Of a DNA stretch of 64,000 bases, positions 29,835 to 42,100 are shown piece after piece; position 1 is the stretch's first letter, and every line of letters starts with the position of its first letter. The DNA lies in the NCBI GenBank assembly GCA_025504975.1, contig JANUWI010000020.1:620001-684000 (forward strand), written 5' to 3'. Source of the DNA: Plenodomus lindquistii (lineage: Eukaryota > Ascomycota > Dothideomycetes > Pleosporales > Leptosphaeriaceae). The position numbers and the translations under genes are program-made. Under the pieces are notes generated by a model. That model did no database searches. It saw only the letters and a list, made by a program, of their open reading frames with translations, and was not told where the DNA came from.

Positions 29835-30060
29835 ATGGACAAGCTGCGGACTCTTCGTGATGAGCAAGATCAGCTCTTCGGCATCGAGGTCAAGAACAAC
29901 CCCACGCGCGCTTCGATGAGCCTCACGATGCCCGCCGCGCGCTCCTGAGTCCTACAGCAACAGATACGGCCCATCGGCGTCCACAAGTTTGTCTTTCGCG
30001 CCAACCTGCCAGATCTGTCGCGCATCCCCAACAGTGAGATCATCGGCGTCACTGTACGGC
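29835..30060 (+). pseudogene. ASF1-like histone chaperone fragment
   Basis: The + strand reads GIEVKNNPTRASMSLTMP, a TGA stop, then QQQIRPIGVHKFVFRANLPDLSRIPNSEIIGVTVR. ASF1 proteins have VxVLNNPAxFxxPYxFEITF near the start and VGPVPVGVNKFVFxADPPxxxxIPxxEIIGVTV about 60 residues later. The two blocks here are fused with the middle deleted, and the H3-binding C-terminal half (VRVGYYVNNEY) is absent. If the match is right this is a truncated processed or duplicated copy, not the working gene, which should be intact elsewhere. The upstream segment MDKLRTLRDEQDQLF does not belong to ASF1 as I know it. Confidence 0.5.
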
Positions 30061-30299
30061 GGCCGCAGGAGGAACGTGTCGGTGGACTTTGTTGGTGTCG
30101 GCTAGGCTGGCGAGAGAGGCGGCCGGCAGAGGGAAGTGGCAGAGGGAAGTGGCGTTGGACTTTGTTGATGTCGTTAAGGCTGCCGGGGCAGCAGTTTTGA
30201 GTTATCTAATACTCAGGAAAATGTCATCATTCGCACTGTGTACTTCAATTCTCCATAGGGTAAGTTGAGCGGTGTAGCAAGATCTGTGATGTTGAGCAA

Positions 30300-31312
30300 G
30301 AGCAACGGACACCTCTCAAACAATCCTCCCCTCAGATGTCTTCACTCCCCACGCATGGCCCGTGACGGCCCTCAGTTATATTCCAATCACAAGCATCTCA
30401 CTGGGCAAATTTGGCAGCCCCAATGCGACCCTCGACCTCGCCAAGGCTCACAAGAGCAAGACCGTTCAAGGCACAGGGGAGGAAGAAGACCATCACATGA
30501 TCGCCAGACTGATGCCCATACCGTCCAACCAGGACCACAAGCGTATGAAGAAGGATCTGCAAAGATTGAATATTGCGGCTAATGGGCGATACGTGCACCC
30601 AAGGACGTAGGTTTCGCGCTGCCAAGACGTCGTTGAGACCACCACTGCTAGGCCTGGATCAGCATCCGAACATGGCCGAGTCAGACTACGTTGTCCTGAC
30701 AGTCCTGGATCCCGACGACCTGGCTAACGACGCTGCCCACCATATTGCTAACATCATTTGAATAGTCAGTAACAGGCGTCGGCAACGCTTGTTGAACTAC
30801 CAGTCAGTGTCCACCAGGAAGTCAAGAGGAGACCATGACAGTAGCGACAGGCGCCCTACACATGTCCGCCTGCAGTATCGGAGTCTTCGAAGCCCTCATT
30901 TCCTACGTCTAAGCCTGCAAGGTCAAATAAACACAGATGGTGTGTTGCCGGCTCCGTTCTCTAGCCGGAGGACCGCATCGCGATCCCCAGCGTCCCCATC
31001 GTGCGCGATGACAAGGGCAAGCAAGTCCCGCTGATAATTTTTGCCTCCCTCTACTGGAACGCAGAGGGTCGCATCAGTGTCGACCTCAACGGCCTGCCTG
31101 TCATCCGCTTCTACACGCGCAACGTCAACACCAATGGCTACTTCTGCAGCGCCACCCACGTCCAGGTCCCAGGTAGCAACCCTGCTCTTTGGGTCGAGCG
31201 CATCACGATCCTCCACATCGGCCTCGTCTTCCACAACGGCGATGGTGACGCGTGCAATCTCTACAAGGCCATCATCACCTCGTTTGACGAGATGGAGCAC
31301 TTCAGCTCCTAG
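30300..31312 (+). pseudogene. Coding-like region of unknown function, probably broken
   Basis: Three stretches look like real protein. About 30330-30610 gives VFTPHAWPVTALSYIPIT... to NIAANGRYVHPRT. About 30645-30761 gives GLDQHPNMAESDYVVLTVLD. 30972-31312 gives IPSVPIVRDDKGKQVPLIIF, NGLPVIRFYTRNVNTNGYFC and LHIGLVFHNGDGDACNLYKA, ending in TAG. They lie in different frames on one strand. They could be exons of one gene or pieces of a decayed one; I found no clean splice sites and recognise no family. Confidence 0.3.
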
Positions 31313-32029
31313 CCGGGTAGGAGGACACGTGTGGCAAGGGAGAAGGGGCGTCGATGGGCGGATAGTTCTCTGATGTACCTAATGCGGAACGTCGGCCCAA
31401 TTGTGTCTTTGTGCACGTGTGCCTCTTGCCATGACATAGGTATTTGTTTCAAACTAACTCCACATCGAACAGGACGATCATACTTGGATGCAGACGACGT
31501 GGCGGCCTGATCCCAACGGCTTGGACTGCAAATCTTTGTGTGCCGACCCTTTGGCTGCGCAAATATCAGACGTCTCGAAGCTACTGGCGAAAGGGACGCT
31601 TAGGCTGGTAAATGGGTAGCACCGGGGTTGGGTAGGCTTACATAAGACCCAACCCCAATCCAACCCCATAACCCAATTTTTTAGACGCCGCCAAGAGGGT
31701 TGAGGTTGGGTACTGGTCTCACAGGCCATGTGTTGGGGTCGGATCACACGTGATACGGTTATCCATGGGTTGCCGACCGTGCGCGACCTCCCCAGCACAC
31801 TTTTCACGCGTGCGCTTCGCGTATTCTACTGCGATAAATGCCTGTGATGATTTGTACGCGCTGCGAAGGTGTTCAATGATCCAGGAACTGATGAACGTGT
31901 GAATCGAAAGCCGCTCGCGCACAATCTTATGTGATGAAACTTGAGCATACTCTACGAACGTATTCAAACTGGGATGTATGAATCTTGTCGAAAAATGGCC
32001 AGCTTCTGCTACATGACTTTTGATTTCTG

Positions 32030-34910
32030 TGGTGCGTTTTTGGGATATGAATACCTTCTCTCGGACTCTGCCTCTTCGTCTTCTACACTTACACATCTCC
32101 ATTTGTGTATTTCAAAAAGTCTGTTTTGTGAGAAAATGAGAAAATCTGGTGCTTTGGAGATATGATTGGGTAGACGAGCGGCCAAATTCAAGCAGAAATC
32201 TTACGCATGTTGGCCGGAGTTGCTGAAAGGTCTGAGGCGACTAGGCATGGTTGAGAGCATGGGTCTCTGAAAAACATCTCCTTCGAATCCCATGGTTGAG
32301 GGTGTGGGTTCCCCACAACGTTCGAGATCCCGGCGATGGTTGCGAGGGCCGGTGCCTCGAAATTCCATCGATGGGTGGGAGGGTCGGTGCCTAAAAACAT
32401 TGAAAATACCATCAATGGGTAAGAGGGCCGGTGCCTCGAAGCCTTCGAAATTCTGTCGATGTGTGGGAGAGCCGGTACCTCAAAACAACAGGAAGTCCCC
32501 AGACGAGTGAATGAAACCAGGCACGACCTCGCCATGTTCGCCGGAGTCGAAAATAATCAACTACCAGGTCATGATCAAGAGTATGGGTGCCTCGAAACGT
32601 TTGAAATTCCATCGATGTGTGGGAGGGCTGGTACCTCAAAACAGCAGGATGCCTCGGCGATGGTTGCGAGGCCAAATGAATAAAATCAAGCTTGATCTCG
32701 TCATTGCTCGCCCGGGGTATAATTGACTCAAATACTCAAGATAAATCACAAGATCGCCATGTTCGCTGGAGTTGCCAATTGTCCAAAAAAAAGCTTAACA
32801 GGCATGGTGGCGATGACCAATGCCGAGAAAGTTGGGGTATAAATACCTCTTCTCCGACACTGTTACTTCTTCTTCTACACGAACACTTCCTCTTTCGAAA
32901 AGCCTGAGCAGCGATGCATGGTTGAGGGTTCGGTTGTCTAAAAAAGCGAGACGACCACGTTATGGGGGCGTGGTCAGTTGTCCAAAAAGTGCTGAAGGCG
33001 CGAAATATGGTGTGAGAGACGGGTGTCCAAAACGCGGGTAGCAACATGGATGTTCGGGAGGACTAGTGTTCTGAAAACAGCTTGAAGAAGATGCATGGTC
33101 TGGAGGACGAGGGTACAAAAGAGGTATCGATTGCGCAGATGGTGGAGAGGGTGAGTGTGCTTCTGGGGTACAAATACCTCCTCTTGAACTCTGTCACTCT
33201 TTATTCCACCATCACCCTTCTTGTTTCGAAAAGCAAGAGGCGGCCATGGATGATCTGGAGGAGCGGTGGCCTAAAAAAATTCACCAAGGGGATTCATGAT
33301 GGTCTGGAAGACCGGCTGCCTGGAAAATAGCATCAAGAAAACGTATGGTATGGAGGGCGACTAATCGCCGCATGGTTGGGAGGACAAGTGTTCCAAAAAT
33401 GAAACAGTGTAGCAATGCGTGAATAGGTAGGCGGGTGTCTTGGAAGTTGGCACATACATACATCCTTTGATTCTGCTGCTTCTTCTTCTACACACACACC
33501 TCCTCCTTCGACCGGTGTTAAAAACACAAGACGCTCAATAGGTTTCGTAGAGGACAGGGGTACAAAAATTGATGACAAAGATTGAATGGTGTGGTGGACG
33601 GTTGTCCGAAGAGCGTCGAGCCGAACTAGATGGTTGGAAGGACGAGTGTCCTAAAAGCGAACGCAACCTTAAATGGTGTAGAGGACGGGTGTCCAGGAAG
33701 TTGGCATCTAAATACCTCCTCTTGGTCTCTGCTTGCTCCTCCTCTTCACACATACTTCAAGAACTCGGTCTTGTCCAAAAAACCAGTGACAACGACCTCA
33801 TGGCTGGGGTGGCGAGTGCTCTTCAGAATACTCAAGGCCTCTCAAACATGGCCAGGGCAGTGGGCGTCCAAAATGCTTAACGTCTCTGAGATATGGCCGA
33901 GACTTGTGCTGTTGAGGCATAAACATTTCTTCTTGGACTTTGTGTCTTCTTCTCCCGCGTACACAAATCACCTTTATGTCTTTCACAATCTCTGCTTCAA
34001 TGAAGATGGGGAAGAGGACCAATGTCCAAAAATCGACAACCCAACCCGTATGGCCTGGTGAGCGGGTGTTCTAAACCGCATACGTCGGTGATATGGCTGG
34101 AGGGTAAGTGTGGAGAAAACATGAGAGCTGGATTACACAGCCGGAATTTGGGTGTCCAAAATTCGACAGCCCAAACAATTATGGCCTGGTGGGCGGGTGT
34201 TCTGAAATAAATAAGCCGCCGTGGACATGGTTGAAAGGGCGGGTGTCCAGAAAACACGAGGCCTCGATTACATGGCCTATATTTGTGCCTTTGGGGCATA
34301 AACACCTTCTCTTGAACTCTGCTTCTTCATCCACAACATACACACGTTACCTTCATGTGTTTCAAAATCTCCGTCTTAACGGAAAATGTGAGAGAGGGCC
34401 GGTGGCCAAAAATACAATAGGCCTAACAACATGGCCTGGTGTGTCTACAAAAGACGAGACCTGTGATGTATAGTTCGGAGGACCAGTGTCCAAAATATGA
34501 GAACAACATCAAAATGGTTAGTGGGAGAGGTCTCCAAAGATACAGATGAAAGATGCGATGTTCGCCGGCGCCCAGGACCACCTACATGATGGGTGTCTTG
34601 TCCAGAAAACTCTATGCTTTCGTTACATGGCTGGCGCTTGTGTTTTTGTGCATGAATACCTCCTCTTAGACTGTGCTTCCTCTCCCTCCACACATTACCT
34701 TTGTGTGTTTCAAAATCACGGCTCTGGTGGACCGTGGAGCAGAGCACCGGTGTGAAAAGTGCAAGGGCATAATGATATGGCCTGGTGGGTGGGTGTCCAG
34801 CCAAGGCCTGGCCTGTCACAAATGGCTGGGAGGACGGATGTCCAAAAAGAAGGCGGGGACTACGATGTTCGCCAGGTTCCAACACCGCTCGGGTATGAAT
34901 CTGCGCCGCC
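32030..34910. repeat. Array of diverged 45-60 bp units with eight TATA-like/CT-rich modules
   Basis: Most of this stretch consists of degenerate units built on ATGGTxxGGAGGACGxGTGTCC-AAAA. At roughly 32041, 32834, 33166, 33446, 33702, 33914, 34296 and 34648 the units are interrupted by a module of the form GGGGTATAAATACCTCCTCT followed by 40-60 bp of C/T-rich sequence, ACACA, and TTTCAAAATC or TTTCGAAAAG. The layout resembles a repeated core promoter with a pyrimidine-rich leader. The many short ORFs here are not supported as genes. On the minus strand the units encode a recurring F-x-D-T-R-P-P-like peptide, which may be the trace of an ancient repetitive protein. Confidence 0.65.
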
Positions 34911-36028
34911 ACACAAGGACGTGACGGTCAATACATCGTATGGGCCGATAGTACCAAAAAGAGCGACAACGCCAAAATGTCTTACCGTCATCTTTGTTAT
35001 CGCAATGGTAGGCCGACCCTCTGCCCGTGGACAACGAGACCGCAAGCATGCAGCCCAGTCCGGCCATGCGGTGCAAAGCGGGCTCGGAACGAGCACTGTC
35101 CTTGTCTAGCCGCTCCTTGTCCGACGCCGAGAATCTCTGGCCGCCGCGTGCGCCTTCAACTATAGCCCGGGTTGCCATCGCGTGAACGGGGAGGGTGTGA
35201 TTGTATGTGGCCGGGTCAACTTTGCGCAGCCAGGCCGTCGAGGTCTTCATCGCAGCGTCCAAAGCCTTCATGGATTCGTGATGGCGTCGTCGAGGGCGGG
35301 CTTTTTGGGTCAACGTTTGGCTGCGAGGTGAGGGTGTGATGCGCACCTCTGCCAGATGCCGAACCAGGCCTGCATAGTATCGTTGCTGTGCGCCTCGATT
35401 GTGTCGGACTTCTGCTTCAACTAAACAAGTCAACACTGCGTCACTGCGACGAATGTGGTTGGGGTCAGACCTTCTTAATCTCCTCCGCTCTGCTCAAGTG
35501 CTCATCCGCCTCCTCTGTCGTGACAGCTTCGCAAAATCGGATGGCCGTGTATTGCGGGATCTCTGAACCAGGGACATAGTTGTCGCTTGAGGTGGCGGCG
35601 TGGCTGATCGAGCCGTTGTGGGGAATGGGGGTGAGCGGGCGACTGGCCATGCCGCCCACCCATCCTTTGGCAGCCGCTGCCGAGTCTTTGGGCCACCCAG
35701 TGACTTGACCGCGTGAAGGTGTGGGAGTGTGCCAGGTGGGCACGTCGAGAGGCAGAGATGCCCAGATCTCGCCTTGGTTGTCTTTGCCTTTAGAGCGGCT
35801 GGCGCGAAGTTTGGCAGCGTTTTGCGCCTTGCGCTCCTCGCTGGAGGGGCTACATGAGGAGGATATTGTCGTGAATGATTTCGATTTCTTGACAACGGGA
35901 GCGGGGCGACCGCATATATTCTGGCGTCTCCGAGTGCGCAGACGCCCAGATCGCCAAATTGAGGCCCAGCTGTCCGCGCCGTTTGAATCGCAAACGCACT
36001 CGAGTATCGCCCTACAGCCACCTGGCAA
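34816..36028 (-). pseudogene. Frameshifted ORF of unknown function
   Basis: Two open frames on the minus strand join well across one base. 36028-35465 ends TTEEADEHLSRAEEIKK, and the next frame continues SDPNHIRRSDAVLTCLVEAE, then VRHNRGAQQRYYAGLVRHLAEV, about 200 residues in all. The first half is rich in Ser, Pro and basic residues; the second is helical. No family is recognised. The last 50 codons (below about 34980) run into the repeat array and are probably not original coding sequence. The join could also be a short intron, but no good donor is present. Confidence 0.4.
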
Positions 36029-36320
36029 TAGGCACTGGACACCCGTTATGTGTTGCGCGTCGAATGACGTGATTGTATGAAGTGGGAGGTCGAGGCTGGA
36101 GATCGGGCAGCCCCATAGTGGATGCGGCAGAGCGTCGCCCTGTAGCCTTCTGGCAACGGGCGCACGACACCTGCGAAGCGCTGCTCCTCAAATCTTGCAA
36201 TTGTGTGGAGCGGGAGGCGTGGATGTGACGACAGTCTGGCGGCAATCGCGATCTGGGGCGCGGACGGTGCGAAGCGTCGCCCTGCAGCCTTCTGGCAACG
36301 GGCACATGACGCTGGCATAC
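35990..36320. repeat. Three degenerate tandem units, about 130-140 bp
   Basis: The segment GCGTCGCCCTGTAGCCTTCTGGCAACGGGC recurs, with changes, near 36003, 36131 and 36270. Just downstream (about 36545-36590) a 17-bp unit TTGTGTTGATCCGCTTG is duplicated. Confidence 0.55.
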
Positions 36321-36399
36321 CCCGCCGTCCCAGTCGCCCAATAGCAGTCCACCGTCACCCCCTGCCGACGCTGACGCCTCTGCCTCCCGAACCCCGTGT

Positions 36400-38927
36400 G
36401 TGTTGTGTGAATCCTGGTCCTTGCTCATGAGCAATTGAGGTGGGGGGTGGGGTGACCGTGAGGGCAAGCAAGGAAGCCGAGTGACGTTTCGAGTACAGCA
36501 ATTGGTGAGGGTAGTGGGCTTGCGTGCCTGACGCCAGCGACGCGTCGCTGTTGTGTTGATCCGCTTGTTGTGTTGATCCGCTTGTTGTGTGGTGTAGGAG
36601 GTTTGCGCATAGAGATGTGCAGTCGAGACGACGATGGGGGGCCGGAGTGAGCCGGCCCAAGCGGACCACGTGACTCGAGTCGGCCAATCACAGGCCAGTG
36701 TGCATGCGAGGGCAACTTCTTGCCTTCGCGGCGCACTGTTACGCCCTATCCTTTGCGACTGGTTCCGCTGCTTGTAATGTTCTGTACTTGTTTTCTTTCG
36801 GTGTACGCAGACGGCTGTAAAGCCATGCACAAAGCTTTCTGCCACTGGGCACCGGCCTTGAAGTTGTGGCTTCGTAGGAATCAAAAGCAAGCTGTCATGC
36901 GCTCGATGTCCACGCTGTTCATCAACGTCCCACTGGCTTTTCGCAACTCCAGAGGAAGCTTTCGAAATTGCTCGCGTGAGATCTCATGAATTTGGAAGCC
37001 TGGGTCCCGCAGCAGACATCCAGGTATAGGTTTGCCTCTGTGTGAATCAAGCGTCCTGTTGCCCACTAAGAAGTTCTCTTTTCTAAAACGCTTTCACATA
37101 TTTCGATGTGGTGCCGTGTTCGAAAATCAATCTCCCTACATGCATGTGCATGAAAGTTTGACTATTACACTTGTAGTGTGTCTCTTGTCTACAATATCTT
37201 ATCTTGAGCCACCCAAGACTAGGGCTGCTGGGCTGTTCGACTTGTGCCAAAAACATATCTCCAGGAGTTGCATGTTGTTCTCGTCCAAAAGGGCAGTCAA
37301 TACTTCAACTTAGTTGCGGCGCCAGTAAACTATACCTATCTCGGCTATTGGTTGCCAGAAGATCGCTTTTCCATATCGATAGTTTGTGCTTTCCAAAGAC
37401 ATGAGAGCGAGATTTCATATCTTTCAACTCCCCGTTCCTGATCAGACGCAGTATAGATTCGCTTTGGGATCAGCCATCTCTCCTAGTAGTCAGGAGGAGT
37501 CACCTCCTTTCCAAATACGAGAACGCAACTATCAATGTTGCGGTGCTTGCGCCCGAAAGATATCAAGAATGCCCCCATGTCTTGTGGCTCTCGCTTCCTC
37601 CTGAAGGTCTCGTTGCATCCGTTCATATGCGCTGGCGCCGGTGTGGATTATGTTCTACACAAAGTTTGTTTCAAGGTTTCCCATGTGACTGGGAAGCCCT
37701 GGTTCCATTGTAAGACATACAGCTATAAACTCGCCTCTGAATGTACCAAGTATGCATACCACCCATAAGAAGTTGAACCCTTTGAACCCTCCATCGACCC
37801 CCCTCCCTTGATTCTGAAAATTTCACCAAATCAGTTGCAGGGTCAGTCTGTCTGCCTGCAGCAAAACTGTCGCGGAACTTCTAGTGATCTGAACAGCCAA
37901 GCAGTCGATCATGGCACAAGAAATCCGCGTGATCTCAATGTGTGAGACCAAGGCCATCGCCCCCCCCTTGTACCTGCCTCTCGAAACATAATCCTCGGGC
38001 AACTTATGTGCTCTGCTGCGGTGGCAGGTAAACTGTCCGTCTCTCACTTGCCTATTGAAAAGATTAGAACGTGATCTTATGTGTTTCGTGCTGCGGTTCG
38101 CTGCCTTCTACCTCTTCCAAGTTTGTCGAAGCACGGTAGTATGCTCGCATATAGTTTGGCGTCGCCCTCTTTCTTCTTTTCAAATCTATCGACAGAGAAT
38201 CGATGTGTCCAGTGGACCTTGTTCTGTAATTATCTTACAGGTATAAGTTCGCCTATTCAGCAACTGAGCCTCTTACCACCCATACAAGAGCCGCCTCTTT
38301 CGTTAGGCAATCGCGTGTGCCACAGTGCCTACTTCCTAAAGATTGATTATGAATTCGGTATGTTTTTTGGGGGCGTCGTTGCTCTACATTTCACCTGCTT
38401 CTTCAAGGCCGATTATCCACTTGCATAATCTGCCGGCTCAAAGCACATCATGTGCTTCCAACGGTTCAGGCTACAAGGCTTGACGTTATATTACAGAAAT
38501 CCCACATGCTGTGCATATGTGTGTTTTGTGGCCTCAGCGTCAATCCACCCTGCCTGAATTTCGAAAACTCGAAATGGCGTATCCGTGATGTTGACGTCAA
38601 TACTTTTGACACATCCTCCCGCCGATTTCCGAAAACAGCAGAAAGAGATCGCATGAGGGCTGGCGTTGCTGGGATCTACCTCCTACTTGCCGGCCTGAAT
38701 TTACCTTTGAACGAACCGGGTCTCGTATTACCCACAAAGATAAGCCCTGTCCAAAACGTACCAAAAGAGCTCCGATGGTGGTACCGGGTTGGGAAAAAAC
38801 CATCACTGCAGCGGCGTTCATATCGAAAACGATCCGTTGCGCCTACATGATTCGCTAATTGGTCTCCAAAAACCCTGCGTGTGTTGGTGATGGTGCGAGG
38901 AGGAAATGGTTGTTGACGTAACGAAAG
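36400..38927. other. No gene seen
   Basis: All frames are short and without motifs. Composition is mixed, with many runs of TTTCAAA, CTTCC and CCACCC from 37000 to 38850 that suggest decayed repeats. Confidence 0.4.
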
Positions 38928-39110
38928 CTACGTCTGCGTACCAAAATCTAGACGTGTTCTCCTCTGCGGTAGCAGTCCTTGTACGTGTAACGCATCCTTC
39001 TTCCGATACAGCCGAATCGTGAAGAAAATGCTCGCAGCAACAAGAACGACTATGTTCATGCATCCAATCACGATAATAGCAACCACATACGGATATCGAG
39101 CGGGCTGCAT
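38928..39110 (-). CDS. Possible 60-aa membrane peptide
   Basis: ATG at 39110. Residues 7-33 (YVVAIIVIGCMNIVVLVAASIFFTIRL) form one clear transmembrane helix followed by a basic stop-transfer sequence (RLYRKK). No homologue is known to me and there is no supporting context. It could be one exon of a larger gene or chance. Confidence 0.25.
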   Translation of the reverse strand: MQPARYPYVVAIIVIGCMNIVVLVAASIFFTIRLYRKKDALHVQGLLPQRRTRLDFGTQT

Positions 39111-42100
39111 AGTGTACTGAGCAAGGGGTACACTTATGACAGAGAACTAGGGATCTATATGATATCTTTCCCAGGGTTGTAGCATGAGCAAGGCATCGCC
39201 GATGAACAGTTTGGGTGCTGGCAATGACTCGAGTCTGCTTCGATTCTGCCTTACCGTTACTCTAGCTACGTCGTGCAAGGCTGCAAGCCGTAATGTGCAA
39301 GAAAATGCTCAGAAGGCATACTACGCCCAGGCGTGCAGTTCCACGCCGCGGCTCCTCGTTAGATGTCGTCTGTACAAGTGCTCCGACCCTACCCTAGTAG
39401 CTTAGTCCATAGCCATGTTTGAGCGCGCATGCGCAGATACAGTCGGTCTGCAGACTTACGAAAAGAGGAGGCACGGTTGGCGCGTGGACTTGACGCAGAA
39501 GGAGACATGGGTAGCGCTTACAGAACTACTTCAGCAACAGCGTAAGCAGCCAGTGCTGGGCTGTGTGCGGTAGAGTAGACGCACGAGAAGTAAATGAATA
39601 GAGCTTGGCATGCATGCGCACTATCCTAGCAAGCTCCTACGAGTTTATCTCTAGAGCTTTCTGCCCTATGTAGTCGCTTGTCACCTATCTCACTGTCTCT
39701 GTCCAGGAATGCGCCAGCGGTGTAACAACAGCCACTCGGCCAGGCGGGTGCTAGGAGTCGCGCACCTCTTGATTTTTATAGGCGCCGGGACGTGATGCAG
39801 GCGGCAACACCACACAACATGTGCTGTGTGTGTGTGCAGGGGCTTAAATGGAATTGTTCTTGTGCATCTGTGCTGTTTTCCTGGTCATGTACATGGCTGG
39901 CATAGGCTTTCTGAGCGAGAATTGATGAGGGTGACTATGGACTGGATACTGTTTGTCATGGCGCAAGAGCTTCTGACTTGGGCCTCATATGAATCACCCC
40001 ATCAAAGTCACATGGTCTCTTTACCCGCAGTCGGGATCTTTATACACGTTCTGTGATGCCTGATTTGTATCCAAGAGATTCGGGCGTTACGTGAGTATTT
40101 GCTTCAGCTCCATCCTAGACACTCTGCCAGCATGTAAAGAGCCCCTTAGGGACGTAGGAAGTGGTCATTATAAGCGATCCGGCTGCAATTTCCAAGTGAA
40201 CAAGGGACAAGGAAGAATGGAAAAGGACACACGGCGGCAATCGGCGTCCCATTGACTTCACTCTCTGATGGCAGTAGGTGTACCGTTGGTGTGAACTGCA
40301 GGACGTGGCTCTGTATGTGGGCCAGCGAACAGGGCTCTCCGCTCCTTGTTCCCATCGAGACGTGGATTTTGGCGCGTGCGCTTACCTGTTGAACTCGTCC
40401 ATCGCTTGCCTTGGACTGGTCGATCTAGCCTCGGCGTGTGTCGGTGACGTAGGGGGCAATCTCCCCATGGCCTCGAGACTGTGTCTACTGATGGGGTTGT
40501 ACGCGGCAGGCACCGTGGATGGGAGGGTGGGGCGACGACGGCCTTGGAACGAAGTCCCAGAGTCCCTCTCTTTCGTGGGCGGGTAGGCGTGGGTGGCAAA
40601 CGGCAGGCTTTCCGGTACGATCTCGTGATGATCCCGAACGTATCAGGGCCGGGCACGTCGCGTAGGTACGGTAAACGGTAGCGCGACTGGATCTTGGTGT
40701 TGCGGGAGTGGAGAGTAGGGATGATAGGGGACTGGTTTTGTAGATCAGGAATCCGCCAGAAGCGGGACGGCGTGAGGATGGCAAGGGCGGGTTGGAGACT
40801 GCGGCCATCGCGTTAGTGTCTGCATGGTCTGATGTCACACGAGAGATGGTGTGTGCGCCATGTACAATCGATGTATTCTTGAAGCATTTAAATTACTATC
40901 CGTCGACGAGCCATAGAACTGATAGCAATGTGGAGTCGATGATGTATGTGTGCCAGCGTGATTCCACCAACTATACAGGATTGTTAGTTGAACCTTTAGC
41001 TAACGAATTAGACTGCGGCGGCGTTGAGTGTCATACCCCGTCTAGGTTATCTGCGATCAAGCTTACTGGGTTATGCGCAGAATACGAGCCGCTTGCAAAC
41101 CAAACCGCAGGCACGGTCCCCTCCTCACAGGGCGGCGATCGTGAGCCTTAGCCTCGGGCTGGCGAAGTGGAGAGGGCTCGATGCGCTGCGGGTCGGCTGA
41201 GAGGACTGCACGCCAACGGAATGCCAGTGCTCAAGGCCATGAGAGAGATGCAAGAGGTGCTTTTGAATCTGCGCGCCCTGGATGAAAGTGGATCCTACCC
41301 TCCTTCCCCTGGCCCTTCGTGTCACTCTTCTTCCCCGGCGCGGATCTCGTGTGTCTACCCGATCATGTTTCGTCGCCATGTCTGGTGGCTCAGTCTCTTC
41401 GCCCAATGCCTTCCGTACCAGTGGACCTACTGATGACGACACAGCCGTTGACGACACGGTAGTACTCAGCAGAGGTAGGGTACGCTTAGGCGAGGGTCCA
41501 ATGGGTAACGCCATAGCCGCCTACGATGGAGGTGGAATAGATTAGCCCAAGGCACGGGAAGTCGGCTTGGTCGTGTTGGTGGAGTGTCGCTCTATCGACC
41601 AGGCTGTCCGTTTTGAGCTTCTGGAGGCCATGTCGATAGGGTGTGAGCGCGTGTTCGGTACGATGGCTCCCGCTGGCATATCTGTGAACAACGACAAATA
41701 CTGCAGCTGCTTTTGCTGCTCTGGTGATTGTTGGTTTCAACAGATAGAAGCTGCCGCCAGATATGCATCCATAGATGTCGCCATTTCGTCGGCAGTATGG
41801 AACACGATCCGGTACTGGGGTCACAACGAGGGGTTGGGTCTCCGTCCGCTGAGGTTGGGCGCAAGGAATGTCGTTGTGCTCGCGGTGTTGGCATGACAGG
41901 CCAGGGCTTCCTGGAAGCTCTGCCAGGATGTCAACGTGGCGCCTAGTGTGGCTACCGATGACACTTGCACCACGATCTGCGGGGGACCCTGTAGCGGAGT
42001 GGATGGTTGCTCTAGCGGGACCTGCATCAGCACCGATTCGAGGCCTGGCCATCCGAAGGAAGTGATGCCCCAGTGTGCGGGAGTACTGCTGACAGAGGCC

